Assembly: GCA_021152595.1 (NCBI GenBank)
Contig: JAGKVC010000066.1
Location: 1-15,176, forward strand
Length of the DNA: 15,176 nt
Origin: Clostridia bacterium
GTDB lineage: Bacteria; Bacillota; Clostridia; Oscillospirales; Ruminococcaceae
Direction: 5' to 3'
Shown: piece by piece, positions 13,689 to 15,176 of the stretch
How positions within the stretch are numbered: the first letter of the stretch is position 1
Layout of the letters: each line of letters opens with the position of its first letter
Made by a program: the position numbers and the translations under genes
The notes under the pieces: model-generated
What the model saw: only the letters and a program-made list of their open reading frames with translations
The model's database searches: none
Told to the model about the DNA's origin: nothing

Positions 13689-14081
13689 TTATTCTTTCTT
13701 TTTTCGGCGGGCGGCGATTTTTTCACGGAACTGCTGCCATCTGCGCTTTGTGCGCGCCTGGAGCGCCTTCCGCTTGCTGCGCACCATTGCAAGCGTGCGC
13801 GTATCATCCGGAAAGAGCAGCCGCAGGATGCCCATTGCGATGCCGAACGTGAGCAGCTTTTCCGGTGTGCCCGGTACCCAGAGAAGCCCGAGCCATACGG
13901 TGCCGATCCGCAGCAGCGCCGGAATATCCAGATACCAGCCGATGCCGACGGCACAATATGCCCAGCCGTTCGTGATGAACCACGCAATTACGAGAGAAAT
14001 CAGCAGATGCGGATTCGTCAGCGCACGGAGCCACGGGCGCAGCTTATCCTTCCAATTCTGCTTTGAATGCTTCTGTTTCAT
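13689..14081 (-). CDS. Small membrane protein of unknown function
   Basis: A 130-residue protein starting at the ATG at 14081 (MKQKHSKQNWKDKLR…), with AGAAGGG about 10 bases upstream. It has a hydrophobic stretch LISLVIAWFITNGWAY (27-42), a conserved-looking centre with LGLLWVPGTPEKLLTFGIAMGILRLLFPDD (64-93), and a strongly basic tail (RSKRKALQARTKRRWQQFREKIAARRKKKE). From memory, proteins with the FITNGWAY and LWxPxTPEK wording occur across Clostridia without an assigned role. Its first 38 bases overlap the end of the preceding gene in another frame. Because of a frameshift in that gene, the sequence as given also reads continuously from 14918 to 13689 as 409 codons; I regard that fusion as artificial. 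Confidence 0.7.
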   Translation of the reverse strand: MKQKHSKQNWKDKLRPWLRALTNPHLLISLVIAWFITNGWAYCAVGIGWYLDIPALLRIGTVWLGLLWVPGTPEKLLTFGIAMGILRLLFPDDTRTLAMVRSKRKALQARTKRRWQQFREKIAARRKKKE

Positions 14082-14918
14082 ACTCTGAAAGCCCTTCTGT
14101 ATCCTCTGCTTCTGCGGCACCGGACGGAGAAACGACCGGAATAAATGCCGCCGCGATGCTGTGTCTGCCGCGCTGCCGGACATAGATTCTGCCGAGAACC
14201 GAAAAGACTGCTGCGCCGATGAAATTGACGAACAATCCTTGAGCGTGTCGGTCAGTCCGATATCCAGATAGCCGCTGATGACATGCTTTGTGCCGTCTGC
14301 GGTCTCGATCACGGTGCGCGTGATCTCCTGCACAGCGACCGGAATATTCTGCCGCGTCTCATCCAGCGTCACGGACTGAAACGCCGTCAGGACGGTATCC
14401 TTCTGCATATCCAGCGAGAAAAGATGATCCATCGTAAACTCGAAGAATTCCCAGAAAATGCCGATCGTCATGGAAAAGCAGAAGGCGACAAGCGCAAGAA
14501 AATTCGGCGAGAGCCGGAACTTGATGCTGCGGTTCTCATTGAGCAGATCGACCAGACAAAAGCCGAATGCCGCGAACAGGAAGCCGTTGACCGTATGCAG
14601 CATCGTATCCCAGAGCGGATATTTGATATAAAAGCAGGCGATCTCACCCAGCACCTCTGCACAGAAAATGAAAATCAGAACGGTGATCTCCAGCGCAGTC
14701 GGCAGCTTGATATGCAGTCTGCGCTCGACGAATGAGGGCGCCATAAAGAGGATCAGCGTCAGCAGGCAGGTGAAAAAGCTCTCCCACTGCTGCGTGAATG
14801 CACTTCGGATCGCAACGCCGATTACGAGCAGACGCAGCACCGACCAGACAATGATCGTGAGGCGGTTTTTGTGCGCGAGCTCCGGCGGAAGCGGCGGATG
14901 CTTTATCTGTTTTTTCAT
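14044..14918 (-). pseudogene. YjdF/DUF2238-like membrane protein, interrupted by a one-base frameshift
   Basis: From the ATG at 14918 (after AAGGAGAG) the frame encodes 228 residues of a multi-pass membrane protein: hydrophobic segments about 22-40, 46-62, 75-95, 108-128 and 140-160, with APSFVERRLHIKLPTALEI, WDTMLHTVNGFLFAAFGF and MTIGIFWEFFEFTMD. These resemble the YjdF (DUF2238) family, function unknown. At GLTDTLKD (codon 228, about 14235) the frame turns into Ser/Arg-rich nonsense. The frame shifted by one base continues sensibly as LFVNFIGAAVFSVLGRIYV… to a TAA at 14044. Restoring one T (GATTG to GATTTG) would give a single 291-residue protein. This may be a real mutation, a sequencing or assembly error, or less likely a programmed shift; there is no classic slippery heptamer at the site. 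Confidence 0.65.
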
Positions 14919-15067
14919 TGACAGCTCTCCTTACGGTATATTCTATGCGGGAACTCCGGATACAATGAAAAAAGCAGAGCGTATGCTCTGCTTCGCAAAT
15001 AAAATGAGGTCAAATCAAAATGTGTAGAACAAAAGAAAGGAGACAACAAAACGAGTGAAAATAACAT
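14915..15067 (-). CDS. Possible leader peptide upstream of the YjdF-like gene
   Basis: A 50-codon frame beginning MLFSLVLLSPFFCSTHF ends in a TGA that overlaps the YjdF-like start codon as ATGA. A GGTGA (15077-15081 on the minus strand) lies 9 bases before its ATG but at the extreme 5' end of the predicted transcript. The frame runs straight through the terminator hairpin at 14968-14993. Nothing in the peptide is recognisable and it may be chance; position and coupling are the only support. Confidence 0.25.
   Translation of the reverse strand: MLFSLVLLSPFFCSTHFDLTSFYLRSRAYALLFSLYPEFPHRIYRKESCQ
14968..14993 (-). terminator. Terminator hairpin inside the 5' leader of the YjdF-like gene (attenuator candidate)
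   Basis: On the minus strand AAGCAGAGC-ATAC-GCTCTGCTT is followed by TTTTCA, making six T in all (9-bp stem, 4-base loop). It lies between the promoter at 15088-15116 and the ribosome binding site at about 14928, so it would cut the transcript short before the gene unless it is relieved. Alternatively it ends an unseen short transcript. Confidence 0.7.
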
Positions 15068-15080
15068 TACATTATTTCAC
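15055..15080 (-). other. 5'-end stem-loop of the YjdF-like leader
   Basis: GTGAAAATAA (15055-15064) pairs with TTATTTCAC (15072-15080) with a single bulge, around a 7-base loop. It lies directly at the predicted transcription start (about 15081), ahead of the terminator hairpin. It may protect the 5' end or take part in switching. Confidence 0.4.
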
Positions 15081-15087
15081 CGCTTTT

Positions 15088-15116
15088 ATTATACATCAAA
15101 AGCGGAAAACAGTCAA
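15088..15116 (-). promoter_or_regulatory. Promoter for the YjdF-like operon
   Basis: Minus strand TTGACT (15111-15116), a 17-base spacer and a perfect TATAAT (15088-15093). Start near 15081 gives a leader of about 160 bases, the longest in the window. The remaining bases to the window end (15117-15176) are AT-rich and hold TTCGTGAAAATAGC at 15152-15165, with no gene visible. Confidence 0.8.
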
Positions 15117-15176
15117 CTGTTTTTTCGTTTTTTCGGGAAGTTTCCAAGATTTTCGTGAAAATAGCCAAATTTGATC

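Noticed and set aside
13689..14918. A single 409-residue membrane protein
   Set aside because: The middle of about 50 residues is Ser/Arg-rich nonsense while the alternative frame holds a natural continuation. The C-terminal 130 residues have their own ATG and ribosome binding site, so two genes plus a frameshift explain it better.

Overview
The window looks like a chromosome segment from a plant-fibre-degrading ruminococcal Firmicute (Ruminococcus / Oscillospiraceae type). The clearest pointer is a secreted GH53 galactanase ending in a Thr-rich linker and a type-I dockerin with ruminococcal-style wording (…VDVSDAVLLARFLAED…), which implies a cellulosome. Supporting signs are a GH94 cellobiose phosphorylase, a split (two-subunit) transketolase, strong AGGAGG-type ribosome binding sites, consensus sigma-70/A promoters and hairpin-rich intergenic repeats of a kind common in Clostridia. 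The genus is inferred; no marker gene fixes the species.

Layout. 1-2534 (minus): a consensus promoter, then tktN and tktC overlapping by ATGA, then 72 bp further a partial gene with a GGGKDS ATP-pyrophosphatase motif that resembles the muropeptide L-Glu epimerase MurL and runs off the left edge. 2657-4909 (minus): secreted GH53-CBM61-dockerin galactanase with its own promoter and terminator. 4986-6927 (plus): a divergent promoter, a small tail-anchored protein of unknown function, then ychF. 6928-7241: a nearly symmetrical non-coding region between convergent genes, with two inverted copies of a two-hairpin element showing compensatory base changes and two larger hairpins. 7242-9805 (minus): cellobiose phosphorylase with a promoter and a perfect 19-bp palindrome at the start of transcription. 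9806-10297: non-coding hairpin/repeat array. 10298-12588 (minus): LUD-domain protein, and upstream of it a lipoprotein with a large Thr/acidic insertion. 12719-13639 (plus): two tandem paralogous zinc-ribbon membrane proteins behind a structured leader. 13647-15116 (minus): two overlapping membrane-protein genes, the first (YjdF/DUF2238-like) carrying an apparent one-base deletion, preceded by a leader with a terminator hairpin before the ribosome binding site (candidate attenuator).

How the genes fit together. Galactanase outside the cell and cellobiose phosphorylase inside it are both fibre-use enzymes, though they act on different polymers and have separate promoters. Transketolase serves the non-oxidative pentose phosphate pathway, which anaerobes use to ferment pentoses from the same plant material. 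The other genes are housekeeping (YchF) or of unknown role. No RNA gene, CRISPR array, insertion sequence or phage gene was seen. The least explained material is regulatory and structural: the covarying intergenic elements, the candidate attenuator, the palindromic operator candidate, and a 14-base motif shared by two distant intergenic regions.
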